DNA from: Argentina anserina
Lineage: Eukaryota; Streptophyta; Magnoliopsida; Rosales; Rosaceae
NCBI RefSeq assembly: GCF_933775445.1
Contig: NC_065877.1
Span: 9,548,001 to 9,612,000 of the forward strand
Direction: 5' to 3'
Length of the DNA stretch: 64,000 bases
Position 1 is the first letter of the stretch; each line of letters opens with the position of its first letter. The position numbers and the translations under genes are program-made. Positions 1 to 13,400 of this stretch are shown here, one piece after another. The notes under the pieces were generated by a model. It had not been told where the DNA came from. It saw only the letters and a program-made list of their open reading frames with translations, and made no database searches.

Positions 1-703
1 CACAGATCTTTCAAATTATGTAATTAGGTCTGTTATTAATTGGTTTGCTATCTTTTCATGATTTCGATCTCTAACTACCAGCTTCTTTTGCAAAGGGGCT
101 TTTGCCTGAACTGGCAATCGCTTTTGGAAGTTCAATTAAGCGAAAGAGATGTTCAGCACCATGCTATCTTATGGTGAGTACCAACACATTTTGAAAGAAA
201 CGAATAACAAGATGCATAGGCATAACGGGAATATTAAAAGGTAACAATGTGAAATTAGTGGAATTTGTATGAAAAGATGCTAAGGCACATGTTAAACAGG
301 TTGATCATCTTTTATATTTGCAATCTCAAGTTTCCACCCTGCTCACCCACATACTATACATCAGTAATGAATTACTATTTTTTACAGAACTAAGCAAGAT
401 CATTATTAACTTTTGTAGGAGTTTTGGGTAGTTGCAACCCTTGACAATGAAATGTCTGTTCTCCTTGATCCACAAAAAACACAGGTTGTTGTTTTTTGTC
501 AAAGAAACACGTACTCTTTGTTTGTAGTTTTGATGCTTGATGTCATCTGCACTTCAGCACACATACATTAGTCATCGATTCTGTATTTTTTGTATCTATG
601 TGTAGTCATCCACCTTATCTCCTACCGGCCAGAAAATCTTTCCTCCATATTCCTTGAGGCAAGTCAAACAAGTCGAAACACTTCTTGGCACCCCCACATC
701 TCT
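1..703. other. Upstream region, no confident gene
   Basis: AT-rich DNA before the first gene. Two short stretches look exon-like. One at about 97-172 is followed by a GTGAGT donor. One at about 420-483 begins after a TAG acceptor-like site and reads EFWVVATLDNEMSV in one frame. They could be the last exons of a gene that starts outside the window, but I recognise no family and cannot support a model. Confidence 0.3.
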
Positions 704-713
704 GTTATATATA
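704..713 (+). promoter_or_regulatory. Putative TATA box of the nodulin-like gene
   Basis: The string GTTATATATA lies about 62-71 bases before the ATG at 775. This is a plausible TATA position giving a 5' leader of roughly 30-40 bases. It is judged by position and composition only. Confidence 0.35.
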
Positions 714-774
714 CATACATATATTCACTCGGTGTAAGCCATCTTTGTCCAGTTGATGAAAACTTGAAGAAAAA

Positions 775-2577
775 ATGGTGGTGGCAGAGTCCAGTTCCGG
801 TGCTTTTTGCTCCAAGGAGATGATAAGCTTCGGGTTGCAAGTACTCCGTGGACGATGGTTCATGTTTTTTGCTTCAATGCTAGTCCTCTCCGTCTCCGGA
901 GCAACTTACATGTTTGGTCTCTACTCCACCGATGTCAAAACCGCACTAGGCTATGACCAAACGACACTCAATCTTCTAAGCTTCTTCAAGGACTTGGGAG
1001 GCAATGTCGGAATCATTGCCGGTCTAGTTAACGAAGTCACAGGTACGTGGGTGGTGCTCTTGATCGGTTCAGTCATGAACTTCTTCGGCTACTTCATGAT
1101 ATGGTTAGCTGTCACCGGTCGAACCTCGAAGCCACGCGTGTGGCAGATGTGTCTGTACATTTGCGTAGGTGCAAACTCTCAGACGTTCGCTAACACAGGA
1201 GCTGTGGTGAGCTGTGTGAAGAACTTCCCTTCTAGTAGAGGAAGTGTTCTGGGGCTTTTGAAGGGACTTGTTGGTTTGAGTGGAGCTATCATCACACAGC
1301 TCTACGGTGCTTTCTATGGAAATGATTCTAAGGCTCTGATTTTACTAATTGCTTGGCTTCCAGCTGCTGTTTCCATTGTGTTTCTTCCAATCGTTCGTTT
1401 GATCAAGGTCGTTAGACAGCCGGATCAGCTCAGGGTTTTCTACAACCTTCTATACATTACACTCGGCCTGGCCGGGTTTCTCATGGCTTTGATTATCACG
1501 CAGCACAAGATGAAGTTTTCTAGAATCTCTTTCATTGGAAGTGCTTCAGTTGTGATTATGCTACTCCTTCTTCCAATCGTAGTTGTTGTTATTGAAGAAT
1601 TCAAGCTCTGGAAGACGAAGATCAAAGCCGTGAATGAGCCAATTCAGCTGAAAGTAGTAGCTGAAAATCCAGCTCCTGCTGAATTAGTACCTGCTGCAAC
1701 TCCAGAAATTCAGCAGAAGCATAATTCTTGCTTTCTAACTGTCTTCAAGCCCCCCGTTAGAGGTGAGGATTACACAATTTTGCAAGCACTTTTTAGCATT
1801 GACATGTTGATCTTGTTCATTGCTACAATTTGTGGCGTTGGAGGCACTTTAACTGCGATCGATAATCTTGGTCAGATTGGGAACTCACTAGGCTACCCAA
1901 CTGACAGCATTAGCACTTTCATATCTCTGGTGAGCATATGGAACTACCTTGGAAGAGTCACTTCTGGCTTTTCTTCAGAAGTCCTTTTGAACAAGTACAA
2001 ATTCCCAAGACCACTTATGCTCACTCTAGTGCTTCTCTTATCATGCGTTGGCCATCTCCTAATCGCGTTCGGGGTCCCTAACTCTCTATACTTTTCTTCT
2101 GTGATTATTGGGTTCTGTTTTGGAGCTCAATGGCCATTGATTTTCGCCATCATTTCCGAACTCTTTGGCCTCAAGTACTATGCCACTTTGATCCAGTTTG
2201 GTGGTGCTGCTAGTCCTCTTGGGGCTTACATCCTCAATGTGAAAGTGGCTGGAAACTTGTATGATGCAGAGGCTTTGAAGCAACTAAAGGCTTTGGGGAA
2301 GTATAGAGAAGAAGGAAAGGACTTGACTTGTGTAGGTGTGGAGTGTTACAAATTGGCTTTCATTATAATTGCTGCTGCTGCATTGTTTGGGAGCCTTGTT
2401 TCATTTATTTTGGTGATGAGAACAAGAAAATTCTACCAAAGTGATATCTACAAGAAGTTCAGAGAGGAAGCCGAGGCAGCCGAAGCGGATTTCGCCAGAG
2501 GCACTGTTGATGCCGATTCTACGAGCTCATCAAGAGCAGCACAAGCATCAGAGGCAGACATGGATTCAAAAAAATAG
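775..2577 (+). CDS. Nodulin-like / MFS transporter-like membrane protein
   Basis: A single-exon gene of 600 residues, the usual size for plant nodulin-like major facilitator proteins (NFD4-type). The N-terminal half (about 20-265) is the nodulin-like domain. It begins with RGRWFMFFASMLVLSVSGAT and contains the family signatures YMFGLYS, LSFFKDLGGNVG and FPSSRGSVLGLLKGLVGLSG. A hydrophilic loop (about 280-335) leads into a C-terminal MFS-like half with the conserved stretch around GVGGTLTAIDNLGQIG and NYLGRVTSGF. Roughly twelve membrane segments are visible and the last 60 residues are charged and cytosolic in character. Members of the family are placed in plasma membrane or tonoplast, and substrates are mostly unknown, so transport of any named compound would be a guess. 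The ATG at 775 is the first in frame, preceded by a TATA-like string at 704. No introns or frame defects are seen. Confidence 0.93.
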   Translation: MVVAESSSGAFCSKEMISFGLQVLRGRWFMFFASMLVLSVSGATYMFGLYSTDVKTALGYDQTTLNLLSFFKDLGGNVGIIAGLVNEVTGTWVVLLIGSVMNFFGYFMIWLAVTGRTSKPRVWQMCLYICVGANSQTFANTGAVVSCVKNFPSSRGSVLGLLKGLVGLSGAIITQLYGAFYGNDSKALILLIAWLPAAVSIVFLPIVRLIKVVRQPDQLRVFYNLLYITLGLAGFLMALIITQHKMKFSRISFIGSASVVIMLLLLPIVVVVIEEFKLWKTKIKAVNEPIQLKVVAENPAPAELVPAATPEIQQKHNSCFLTVFKPPVRGEDYTILQALFSIDMLILFIATICGVGGTLTAIDNLGQIGNSLGYPTDSISTFISLVSIWNYLGRVTSGFSSEVLLNKYKFPRPLMLTLVLLLSCVGHLLIAFGVPNSLYFSSVIIGFCFGAQWPLIFAIISELFGLKYYATLIQFGGAASPLGAYILNVKVAGNLYDAEALKQLKALGKYREEGKDLTCVGVECYKLAFIIIAAAALFGSLVSFILVMRTRKFYQSDIYKKFREEAEAAEADFARGTVDADSTSSSRAAQASEADMDSKK

Positions 2578-3318
2578 GTCAGGGTAAAAAATAAATAAGT
2601 CAGCTATATAATTGCCCTTTGTTTCCTTAATTGTTCGAATAGGCTATATGTTGTTCTGGCAACTTTTGGAAAAAAACCATTTAGAATTTGAAGAACTTTG
2701 TTGATACTGTGAATCTAAGCAACCATGTACAAAGATTTGTATGGATTACCAAGACAATGGTTCTGCTTGTGCTGTAATGGTTCTGTGATATCTTCAAACA
2801 TTACTCTAATTCATTATCCAATTTTGTTTTGCCTTGAATCCAAAATTAGCCCTCAAATGATTAAAAGGTTGATATAGTTGACCAATCTAGGACCAAATTT
2901 GCTTTGCCATTTCCTCCATGGATCTATGCGAGTATATACTTTATGGAGTATAAATTCTGGAAAATTCTTGATGAGAAGAACAGATGGCCAAATTCCAACA
3001 TTGGGTAATGGCCAATTTAGAATGATAGCTTGTGCATACGTGTACGACTATGCGTGAAAGCTTACTTAAGAACTTGCCTGTTAGCTTTTTTGGTGAGAAA
3101 TCATTTAAAAAATCCCCGACTTAATCAATTTAAAAAAAGTGGTAGGAGACCAATAACTTATTAATTTATGGACACAATATCTCACATCCGAATACAATAA
3201 AGTAATAAAAACAATTAAACCACTGCACCAGCCACCTTTACTTGCAATCATTGTCGTCATCGCCGCTAGCAGCACCAATATAGTGAGCAGTACTAAATCG
3301 GAGCACTAAGCTAAACTG
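2578..3318. other. Intergenic, nothing recognised
   Basis: This is the 3' flank of the transporter gene and AT-rich spacer. I see no coding pattern and no clear repeat before the hAT-type insertion at 3327. Confidence 0.6.
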
Positions 3319-3326
3319 GCTTGAAT

Positions 3327-4005
3327 TAGGGATGGACTCGGTTCAATCGGTTCGGTTTAAGAGTACTAACCGAAAACTGAAACCGAGGTCTCGGTTTTAT
3401 ATTTCTTAAAACTGAAACCGGAAAAAATATTTATTAATCACGGTTTCGATTAACCTATAATTCGGTTCGGTTCGGTTTCAGTTACATAACATACTATTTG
3501 TAATAACTTTCATACTTGACTTAAAACAAAAGTTAAAATCAAAGTAAAGTAATAAACTACAAGTTCAGTACTTCAAATTAGTAAATAAGTAAACTAGATT
3601 GCAATAAGTTAAAAACAACAAACAAAATCAACAAATTTACGATAGAGTATCAAACAAAATGTAATATTTAATGAGTTAAAGACTGTGAGTAATTAAGTTA
3701 GACATTTCAAAACCGTAATCATGTAAAATCATATATATCATATGTAACTCTTAATCAATAAAAACATGACGTACACCTATTATTATATTAAATATTAATA
3801 ATTAAAAATATATATGTCGATTCGGTTCGGTTCGGTTCGGTTTGATCGGTTTTTACATAGACGAAACCGCAAACCAAAACCGAACTATTCCGTTTGATGT
3901 TAAAATCGGAACCGATAGATCGGTTTTGTTCGGTTTCAGTTTTTCGGTGTTAGTTCGGTACGGTTTTGATCAGTTTTCGATTTTTCGGTGTCTAAAAGTA
4001 CACCC
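3327..4005. mobile_element. Non-autonomous hAT-type element (679 bp)
   Basis: The element begins TAGGGATGGACTCGG and ends AAAAGTACACCC. It is bracketed by a perfect 8-bp direct repeat GCTTGAAT (3319-3326 and 4006-4013), the target-duplication length of hAT transposons. Both subterminal regions are packed with CGGTT/AACCG motifs in opposite orientation (about 3340-3480 and 3818-3990), which is typical of hAT subterminal repeats. The terminal inverted repeats are short and imperfect. The middle is AT-rich and has no transposase, so the element must have been moved in trans. Confidence 0.8.
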
Positions 4006-4013
4006 GCTTGAAT

Positions 4014-7000
4014 ATACCTCTACCCAACTTCCTCCAACTTCATATCCTTTTCCAATCTTCTATCACTTTTAATATTTTAGTTCATGTAGGATTGTATTGG
4101 GATAAATGTTAAAAGTATTTATCTCACATCAGAGAAGTGGGCACGAACTTGGTACCTATATGTCAACGGTAGAATGACCTAAATACCTCTTTTTTTTGCG
4201 GGTAGTAGACATGATATTTGTGTCAAAAGAGGCAGATAACCAGGCATGTTAAGCGCAATGATGGCTTTTGACATTAGGCAGAGGTTGTGGTATGTCGACG
4301 GCAAAGGAGCTATCGCAATAATGCCTGGAGACATCAGTAGGTGTGGTGTTTTCAATTTCTGGGTTGATTGTGCCTGCTGCCTAACAGTATATAATATAAA
4401 TGATATGAATATTCCATAATTTCATTTTCATTGGGGCTTAAACTCTTCAGTGCCTCAAGTTCTAGTACAACCCCTCACCACCAAGCCACCATATAATTAA
4501 TGCAGGACAAGAAAACATCTCACAATCGCATTGCTTTCTTATGAGGCACAGCTCTAGATTGCGTATCTTTCAGAAATTCAATCTTATGTACTAGAGCAAT
4601 TCGATATTTTGGCATCCTTATTGGCTTGGAATTTGACTCATATTCTATAAAGCAAATTATTTTATGTTAGAAGTCTCGTTTCACATTTGTGTGATTTTTG
4701 CTTGCATATGCTAAATGGTTTCATGAGCTCCAAAGATTACGGAAAGCTCAACTCTTTTGAAGGTTGCAACCAGACGAGAAAGACTCGGTGGCTGTAGAAA
4801 GTCTAAACCTTTGGTAGACATCATTTAGAGTCTCGAACTGTATTTTTAAGCTATTAAGAAGTTAAGATGGTAAGTTGATGGATTATTACACAATTGTAAG
4901 TTGGTCAACTCACTTATAGTAAGGTTGATTACAACATTTGAACCAGCATACAACAAAATGTTGTCTCATAAATGTCACGAGATTTATAAACCTGGACACA
5001 TGAGTATTTTGAAAATGCTGATGAGAATTCCATAGATAATTTATACGCTTGATTATATGTTTATATATTTTATACTTATTATTTTCTTTATTCCTTCTAA
5101 GACCAATGCTAGAATAGAGTTTTTGTAGAACTCAATTTTCTATGTTAATTTACTCTAATACCTTAAAGTACCATAAAAAAAATTGTTGATGGACAACATC
5201 AAACAATGTTTACTATTTAGTGACACAGTGCTATGAACAACAGAGTCTACAGTACGTTGATAACTTTATTGGAGAAATGTTTCGGATAATGGGGTATGCT
5301 TCTATTGAGATAGAATTATAGATCTTTCTCCCCCAATATACATGTTCTTACTAATTCCAATATACATGTTGGAGCAGCATGTAGAATGAATGAATGAACG
5401 TGTATTAGAAGAAGATCATACTCACTGTATGCCAAGTACGTGCGTATAAAAATTAAGGATTGAACTATAATAAGTAACCGTTCTTTCACTAGGCCCATTG
5501 ACTTAGAATTGACTCAATTGAGTTTATCTTAGCCATGTGTCGAAATTGGGCTTATATTTGAACGCTCTCATGTATGTTTGACAGTTGAAACCAAACTTGC
5601 ATGCACTGTGCAGTGTACAGTTTTTGGTGTTGTGCTAATCTCTATTCACAGTGTGTGAGTTCATAAATATGGTATGTTAATAATATTATCTTTCATCAAT
5701 AATTAAGAGGATATATGTAGTGTCTAGTGTGACGATGGAGAAAATAATGTGTGTTAATAGCAGCACCTTTTTTTCTAATCAACGAATAGACTTTACCAAA
5801 ATTAAGTGCGAAATTATGCACAGTGAGAAAATTTAAGTATTAAAGCATACATGTGCTTTAAAAATAAGTGATTCTCTAAACAATTAGTTATCATTATCAA
5901 TTTATCATCACCTTGGTGTTGGTGGCATGCATGGACGTTTTAGATAAAGCTCTGCACAGTACAAACACAGACTAAACCAATACCACGAATATCAAGTTAG
6001 AATTTTGGCGACTTCACAAGTCTTCAAATGATGACTGGAATTCGATCATATCTAGTTATCAATAATTAAGCGAAACCATTGAGATGGTGATGGGAGAAGA
6101 GAGGCCTTAATTCTCGACGACTTTTAACACAATTATGCCACATTTCAGAGAATATTGGATCTTATACTCTTCATCACCTTATCCGTTGCTAATAAATTTC
6201 AAAGTTCACGGCTAACCCGTTGTCTTCACTACTAAACGAGTGAAATGGGAATAACAGGTTTACGTTTAATGTTAGGAATTCATCATATTCCATATCCATC
6301 TTTGATTCTTGAGGCCTTGACTGACTAACTAGCTAGCAATTGCGAGCTCGCCCCAGAAAGTCCAAGTCATGGATTGCTCGCCTTCAATTCTTCAACATAG
6401 AAGACTAGAGTTAAGAGGTCGATCGATGCCGGTGTAAACTGACTTGACTCGATCTTATATATAAAAGTTTCTCTGACTTTTATGCCCGGTGACTGACTGG
6501 CTACTTAATTTATGGAGGAGATCGAAGTTATGTGGTAAGACAAATGTATTGTGGGACTCGTATGCACGGTCAATCACGTTTTAGAATTAATAATAATGTT
6601 TTGATAACATGAATTACCCAAAACATTTCTATTTACCCGTGCATGATATATAATTGGCCGACGACCACATGAAAGATAATTAGCCGACGGCCATACATGC
6701 AATGTGGCTCAATACAGGTTTTTTAAGGCTCGGGCATGAGCTCACCTGAAAAAAGAAAAAGAAAAAAGGAGATTATGAATTCATGATGGGACCAAACTAT
6801 TTGATAAAAAAGAAGAAGAAGAAGCCACAATATGAGCGGCAAGAAAATGGGGCTCAAAAGATTTAAAGAATGTCAATCAAGAAGTGATTTACTGTTTGAT
6901 TTATATATTTGTACAATACAATCTCACTAGGTTTAGACTTTAGAGTGTCGCGCTTTACAGCAGCCTAAAGGGTATCGACCTAGTGGCAGAAACGCAAATA

Positions 7001-8224
7001 AAAGAAACAGTAAACTAAGGTGAACGGTACTAAGTCTTTAGGCCGAATGAATTATAGGAAATAACTTACGAGTCATAAGTCAAAACTAAAATTTTATATT
7101 AGTTTGATGTCATTTTAACACTCATTTATGCAGATAATAGATACATGCACCCACTTGCATGTTACAACATTATCCATTTTTCTTTGTTCCAAATTATCCA
7201 TTACCCATGGTTGTACTTTGGATTATTTCAATAATATTCTAGATATTTGTTGGACTTGTTATAAAAAAAGTCACATTTAATACATGTATTTAGAAAAAAA
7301 TCAAGATTTGAAAATTATAAAAAATTCAGTTTTCTTAAATCTCTTATATCGTTGTCCTTATAGTTGTTAAAAATTACAATGTGCCACTGAAATTAACCAA
7401 ATCTAAAACATCAATTGACTCGATCTGAAAAATTGATATGGGCCTTCTCACAGGAGCTTTCTTCGTCGGTTCTTTGTCGGAGACTTCACCAGCACACCTC
7501 GCTGAGGCATCATTCAGAGGAGAATGTGACATTAGAGACGCACTCGTTTTGGCCCTTGAAGGTTTTAGAAGGATTGATGGTGGAGGAGGATTTGTCATTG
7601 AAAAAAAAGGAGGGAGACGTATTTCGGTGCGATATACAGGCTAAGAACTCATCTTTCTCAGGAGTCCAACCATCTAGGGACCACGATCTGAAAACGGTGA
7701 CGATCTGGAAGTGGCGGCGATGATAGCTGGTGGACGTTGACGACGATCTACAAGCGATGACGGTGATGTTGTTGCTGCTACTACTGATGCTCACCGGAAA
7801 ACATGTTGAACAAGTTTGCTCGGTTCTGATGGTTTCCCTCGTGCGTCGTCATTTTGGAACTCTAATCGATTGGAGAGTAGGCGAATTGTGTGGCGGAGGG
7901 AGGTTTGGAGATAAGGGGAGGAGTTCTGATTTGGGGGTGGGTGAGATAAGGAGGAGGTGGTGGAGGAGTTTTGGTCGACTTGGTGGATGACGAGCCCATT
8001 GACTAGGTTGATCAGATATGCGACAATTTGCTGGTCTTTGTCAAGTAGTTGAGGTCGAGTCTCCCAAGGTGGTTGTTGGTTATTCCTCTCCGGGCTTGGC
8101 GATTGGAGAAGAGGACATGAGTGCCCAAAGCAGATTCTGGGTGCCCAGTCTTGAATGCTAGTTTTTGATTTCATAGACTCGAGTAACTGGTATTGTGACT
8201 AGAAATGTAGCTGATCGATCTACC
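4014..8224. other. Long intergenic region, no supported gene
   Basis: About 4.2 kb of mostly AT-rich spacer. Between 7430 and 8180 composition becomes richer in G and several frames stay open, for example a minus-strand frame at 7791-8174 of 127 codons. I recognise no domain, and the openness seems to come from composition. This stretch runs directly into the minisatellite that follows and may share its origin. Confidence 0.5.
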
Positions 8225-9053
8225 TGTCACATTACCTCTCACACTATCAGTCACACTAACTTTGTGATGTGACAGGTATTGTGACATGTACTGTGATATG
8301 TAGTGTGATATGTACTGTGATAGGTAATGTGACACATGGTGTTCTGTATGATAACATAAGTGCCGATATGTGGATCATATTAGTTCAAGATCATATAAAA
8401 ATAAACAATGGTTCGTTATTTCTAATCATTTTCTACGTCGTTTTCCTCTTTTTTTTCTTGTCACAACATAGTCATAGAAAAACAGTGTAACATGGAGTGT
8501 GACGTGGGGTGTGACAACATGTGTGATAGGTAATGTGACAAGGAGTGCGATAGGTAGTGTGACATGGGGTGTAACAATTAGTGTAATTGGTAGTGTGACA
8601 ACGAGTGTGATATGTAGTGTGACAGGGGTTGTGACAGGGGTTGTGACATGTAGTGTAACAACATGTGTGATAGGTAATGTGACAACAGTTGTGACATATA
8701 GTGTGATAGGTAGTGTGACAAGGGTTGTGACATGTAGTGTGACAACGGGTGTGATGTGTAGTGTGACATATGTTGTGATAGGTAGTGTGACAACCGGTTT
8801 GATAGGTGATGTGACAATAGTTGTAACATCGAGTGTGATAGGTAGTGTGATAGGGGTTGTGACAGGTAGTGTGACATAGATGTGACAACGAGTGTGATAT
8901 GTAGTGTCATAGGGGTTGTGACATGTAGTGTGATAGTATGTGTGATATGTAATGTGACATCGATTGTGACAGGTAGTGTGACAAATGTTATGACATGAGG
9001 TGACAAGTAGTGTGACAACGGGTGTAACAGGTAGTGTGACAGCGAGTGTGACA
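8225..9053. repeat. Degenerate 12-bp minisatellite (GTGTGAYA...)
   Basis: From 8487 to 9053 the sequence is an almost uninterrupted run of 12-bp units of the form GTGTGACAnnnn alternating with GTGTGATAGGTA, about 47 units. A shorter block of the same units lies at about 8225-8340. The two are separated by about 145 bp of unrelated DNA. Because 12 is a multiple of 3, several frames stay open through the array on both strands. These frames are by-products and not genes. Confidence 0.9.
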
Positions 9054-10435
9054 TGCCGAGAGAAAATGTCTAAATATGTGAAATGATGTTAAAATTCAGA
9101 TGAGATTGGTATGAATATGCTCATAATGAAGAGAATTAATAAAATTAGGGAACCTTGAGCTCAGATTTTTTCAGAATTGTTTAGAGCACTGCCATCGACA
9201 GCGGCAGTCCCTTGCGAGGGTTGATTGTGCCTTGTACGGTGGTCGGTTCGGAGTGAGTAGGGTATCAAATGAAAGAAGAGAGAGAGAGAGAGAGATCTTT
9301 CTAATGGTACTAATCACTCTCAAATTTATCGCTGCACGGAAAAAATAGGAAAAAAATAGAAAAAGATGATGATGATGATGAAAAAAATGATAAAATTGTT
9401 CGAAAAATATTTTAAAAGTGTCTATTTAATAATTTTTTTCTAAGCTTGTTAACTATTTTCTAATTCTAGTCAAGTGAGATGAAATTTTTATAATTAAAAA
9501 ATAATTTATGACTTTTTTTTCTAATTTATAATGAGAAATTATACCATTTTATAATTTATCTATATTTTTTCTCAAAAAAAAATCATTATCCATTTGATAA
9601 GATTCAATCATGAGTTGGTTAACTAAATCAACCAAAAACCTTTCCCATATACCCCTAATTTCTCCCCTTCTACTTGCTAAATACTAGTAACACAATTCAC
9701 AAAAATAAATGCACATGACAGCAAATTAGCAAATGCTACTTGGCTATATATATAGCAAAAAAAATAGAAAATACCGCATCCCTATATAGAGAAAGTTTTC
9801 CATATTTGTAAACTCACCATCCCCCTCTTCAGTGGGCTCCACATCAAATCTTACAAAATTGATCCAAATCCAACTTCCGAGGTTCTCTCCAAGGAAACAT
9901 GGTAATTCTCCTCTTCAAGTTCAAAAGCTTTAAAAAAAGAACTGTAATTATTAATTATTATTCCTTAAAAATAAACAAGTGTCACTGTGTCTCTGTCTAC
10001 TTTTTTCCCCAATCTATTTACGCCTTTTTCTTAATTTCTTTTCCTTTTGGTTTTAATTAATTATCTCCCACTCTCATCTCACACGCAACACTCTCTCCCT
10101 CTCTCTCTCATTGTATTGATCGCCGGAACCACCACCACCACCGCCCGATCAAGCCGCCGGAATTCCGGCGATCCTCCTCAGATGACTCTCCATTCCGATC
10201 CACTACCACCACTGTCCCTCCTCAAACACGGTACCCTTCCTCTCTTCCCCTTCTTCAATTTCCATCTTTGATCAAACCAAAACAAATTGAAACCCTTCAC
10301 TTTCCCCCAATTGAATCCAACCCCAATCTCAATCTCACCTTTCCCCTATTCCATGCATGCCACCATTCGGATCCCCAATTCTCGAATCTTCGAATTTGAT
10401 CCCAAATTCTAGGGTTAGGAAGAAGAAGAACAACA
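9054..10435. other. Intergenic region and 5' leader of the PP2A gene
   Basis: AT-rich spacer with a short (GA) run at 9277-9293 and a GAT repeat near 9367. From about 10080 the DNA becomes CT-rich (10089-10110), as plant 5' leaders often are. A small upstream frame around 10047-10271 lies in this leader. It has no recognisable product and I do not call it a gene. Confidence 0.5.
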
Positions 10436-13400
10436 ATGTTCAAGAAAATCATCAAGGGAAATAAAAAGACCCCCAAGTCTGATTCTCATGATCCTTCCCC
10501 TTACGGCCCTCCCGGAGGCCGTAATTCCGGGGCCGTCTCGGCAAACGTGGTTGTGAACCATGCTTCCCGAGCCGGCCCCACCGCCTCCGGGGCCAACAAC
10601 TCCGTAGTAGTTGTTGGGCTCAATCCAGCCCTGCCCCCCTCGGGCTCCATCGAGCCCCTCCCGTTATTCAGGGACGTGCCGGTGTCCGAGAGGCAGACAT
10701 TGTTCCTCAGGAAATTACAGGTCTGCTGTTTTCATTTCGACTTTTCGGACACTCTCAAGTCCCCAAGGGAGAAGGAGATTAAGCGGCAGACGTTGCTGGA
10801 GCTGGTTGATTTTATTCAATCCGGTTCGGGGAAGATCACCGAGACGTGCCAGGAGGAAATGATAAAGATGGTTTCGGTGAATATATTCCGGTGCCTGCCC
10901 CCGGCGTGCCACGAGAACACGGGGCAGGAGAATGCCGACCCCGAGGAGGAGGAGCTGTATTTGGAGCCGTCCTGGCCGCATTTGCAGTTGGTTTACGAGC
11001 TCCTGCTTAGGTACATTGTGTCGTCTGATACTGATACCAAGGTGGCAAAGAAGTACATTGATCACTCCTTTGTGTTGAAGCTACTAGACTTGTTTGATTC
11101 CGAGGATCCTCGCGAGAGGGAGTATTTGAAGAACATTCTTCACCGCATTTATGGGAAGTTTATGGTGCACCGCCCCTTCATTAGGAAGGCCATTAATAAT
11201 ATATTCTATCGGTTTATATATGAGACGGAGAGGCACAGTGGGGTTGCTGAGCTGTTGGAGATTCTTGGGAGTATAATTAATGGGTTTGCGCTTCCGATGA
11301 AAGAGGAGCATAAGCTGTTTCTTGTTCGGGCACTTATTCCGCTGCATAAGCCTAAGCCGATTGCAGTGTATCACCAGCAGCTGTCCTATTGCATAACTCA
11401 GTTTGTTGAAAAGGATTACAAGCTGGCCGATACTGTTATACGGGGTTTGTTGAAATACTGGCCGGTGACCAACTGCCAGAAGGAAGTTCTTTTCCTTGGA
11501 GAACTTGAAGAAGTTCTGGAGGCAACACAAGCTGCAGAATTTCAACGATGCATGGTTCCTCTTTTCAGGCAGATTGCCCGCTGCCTCAACAGTTCTCATT
11601 TCCAGGTTTGCAAATATTTATCCATCTTATTTGGTCACTTCCTATAGCGTTTAAAGCCATGTCCTTTACGTTTTGAAATAGGTTCCTTAACTTGTTAATT
11701 TGATGGACATGGTTGTCAATGCTTTTACACTGTTTTGCGAACAGGCCTCATTGATAATCTTATGCTTATGCTTGGTCAAATTCTTTGCTTTCCATTTCTT
11801 TTTCATTTGAATACTGTCACCTTGATTTGCCATCATTTGTACTTGTGATTTCACAATATCAATATGTTGATTTGTTTGCCTAAGCTGCTGTTTTGTCTGA
11901 TAATACTTCTGTTGAGCACATATTCTATAGCTGTCATTCGTACAGCTGTTAGGCTCATCCCCTAGCTTTTTTAATCAAGTAAATCTCTTTGTGATTAGGA
12001 TGCTAGTTCTTTTCAATAATTCTGCAATTACATAATCTTAGGATCTTGATCCTTGGAGCTAGCTTTCTCATTCATATGAAATGTTCATGCATAGTAATTA
12101 TTTTGCTGTAAATAAATACCATCTTTGAGAAGCTCCTCAGTAGAAGTTGTTAACTACCATTTCAGTTTTCTCACACCCCCTTTTTCTATTTACTTGACGG
12201 TTTGTTTGTTTTTTCCTTCTTTTTCATATTCTGATATATTGACTAAATCTTGTGTTATGCTGCTGCTCTATTACACGGGGAGGGAAAATGATTCTTGGCA
12301 TCTATCTCCATTGGGGAACTATCTGCCTTCATGTATTGTCATCTTTTGTGCAGCTATGGCTATGTCTGTTATGTTGGCTGGGAATGTCAGTTTTAATTTT
12401 CAGCTGTCAATCTTAGTATGAAATAGTAGACATATAGATGATCTGAACTACCAATAGAGTCGAACAACAATGAGTTGTTGTTAGTGATCTTAGATGTTCC
12501 AAAGCAAGTTTTTTTGTTCTTCTGAAAGATACAATGAATTGGGGTGGGGGGGGATGGGTTTCCGTGATATTGTTTTACATTATATATGATTACTTTGGGA
12601 TGTGCTTGGTTTTGTTTAAAATTTTATTGCATGTGAAAACCTATTGAAGAAGCAGATAAACTATAATAACATCACAGTTAAGGTAATCTTCTTAGAAAAA
12701 GTGGTGGTTTTATAGATACCTTGAGGCCACAATATTAGAAGACACTATCGAAAGTGATATGTGAGAAGAGCTAGTTAGATACTTTATCACAAGTAGCCGA
12801 TGATGATATCTGTTGGAAAAAAAGAAGTGCAGATTGCTGTGTGGGGGAAGTCCCCTGGAAAGTAATCACTAACTTTAGTGGGATTTAAAGTAGTCATGTG
12901 GTGGCAGTGTGGCACTGTTGCTGGGGTGTGTGTCTAGGGAACAGGTTCAGTGTTAGGTAGATATCAATTTGGAAGGAGCAATGACAGAGGTGACATTTGT
13001 CGAAATTTTACTTCACTTTAGGGATTAATGGTTTTCAACACATTCACGGAATTTCTTGGTATGGTTGACGGTATTTTGTGCTGCCGTCCTGATTTGGGAA
13101 GTCTCTTCTTATAAACTTTTGATCATGTATAGGTTATTAAGAGATTTGACATTGTGATTGGGCTTTGTGGAACTGTTTGAACTCTGAAAAGTACTTTCAC
13201 ATGTTCATTTTGTGCTGTCTAATAGAGATATTGGTGTTTATTGGTATGAAAAAAACTTATGAACTTTTTAATCTACATGGTGCCATCATATGCATCTACG
13301 TTTGCTACCCACCTTCTTAATGTTATAGGATTTTGGTGCTTTTATACTACAGTAATCTCATTGAAAAGACTGGAGGAAATAACTGTTTAGAATTTTAAAG

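Noticed and set aside
8472..9054. Several overlapping open frames on both strands (His/Thr/Ser- or Val/Thr/Gly-rich)
   Set aside because: All come from the 12-bp minisatellite, whose period is divisible by 3.
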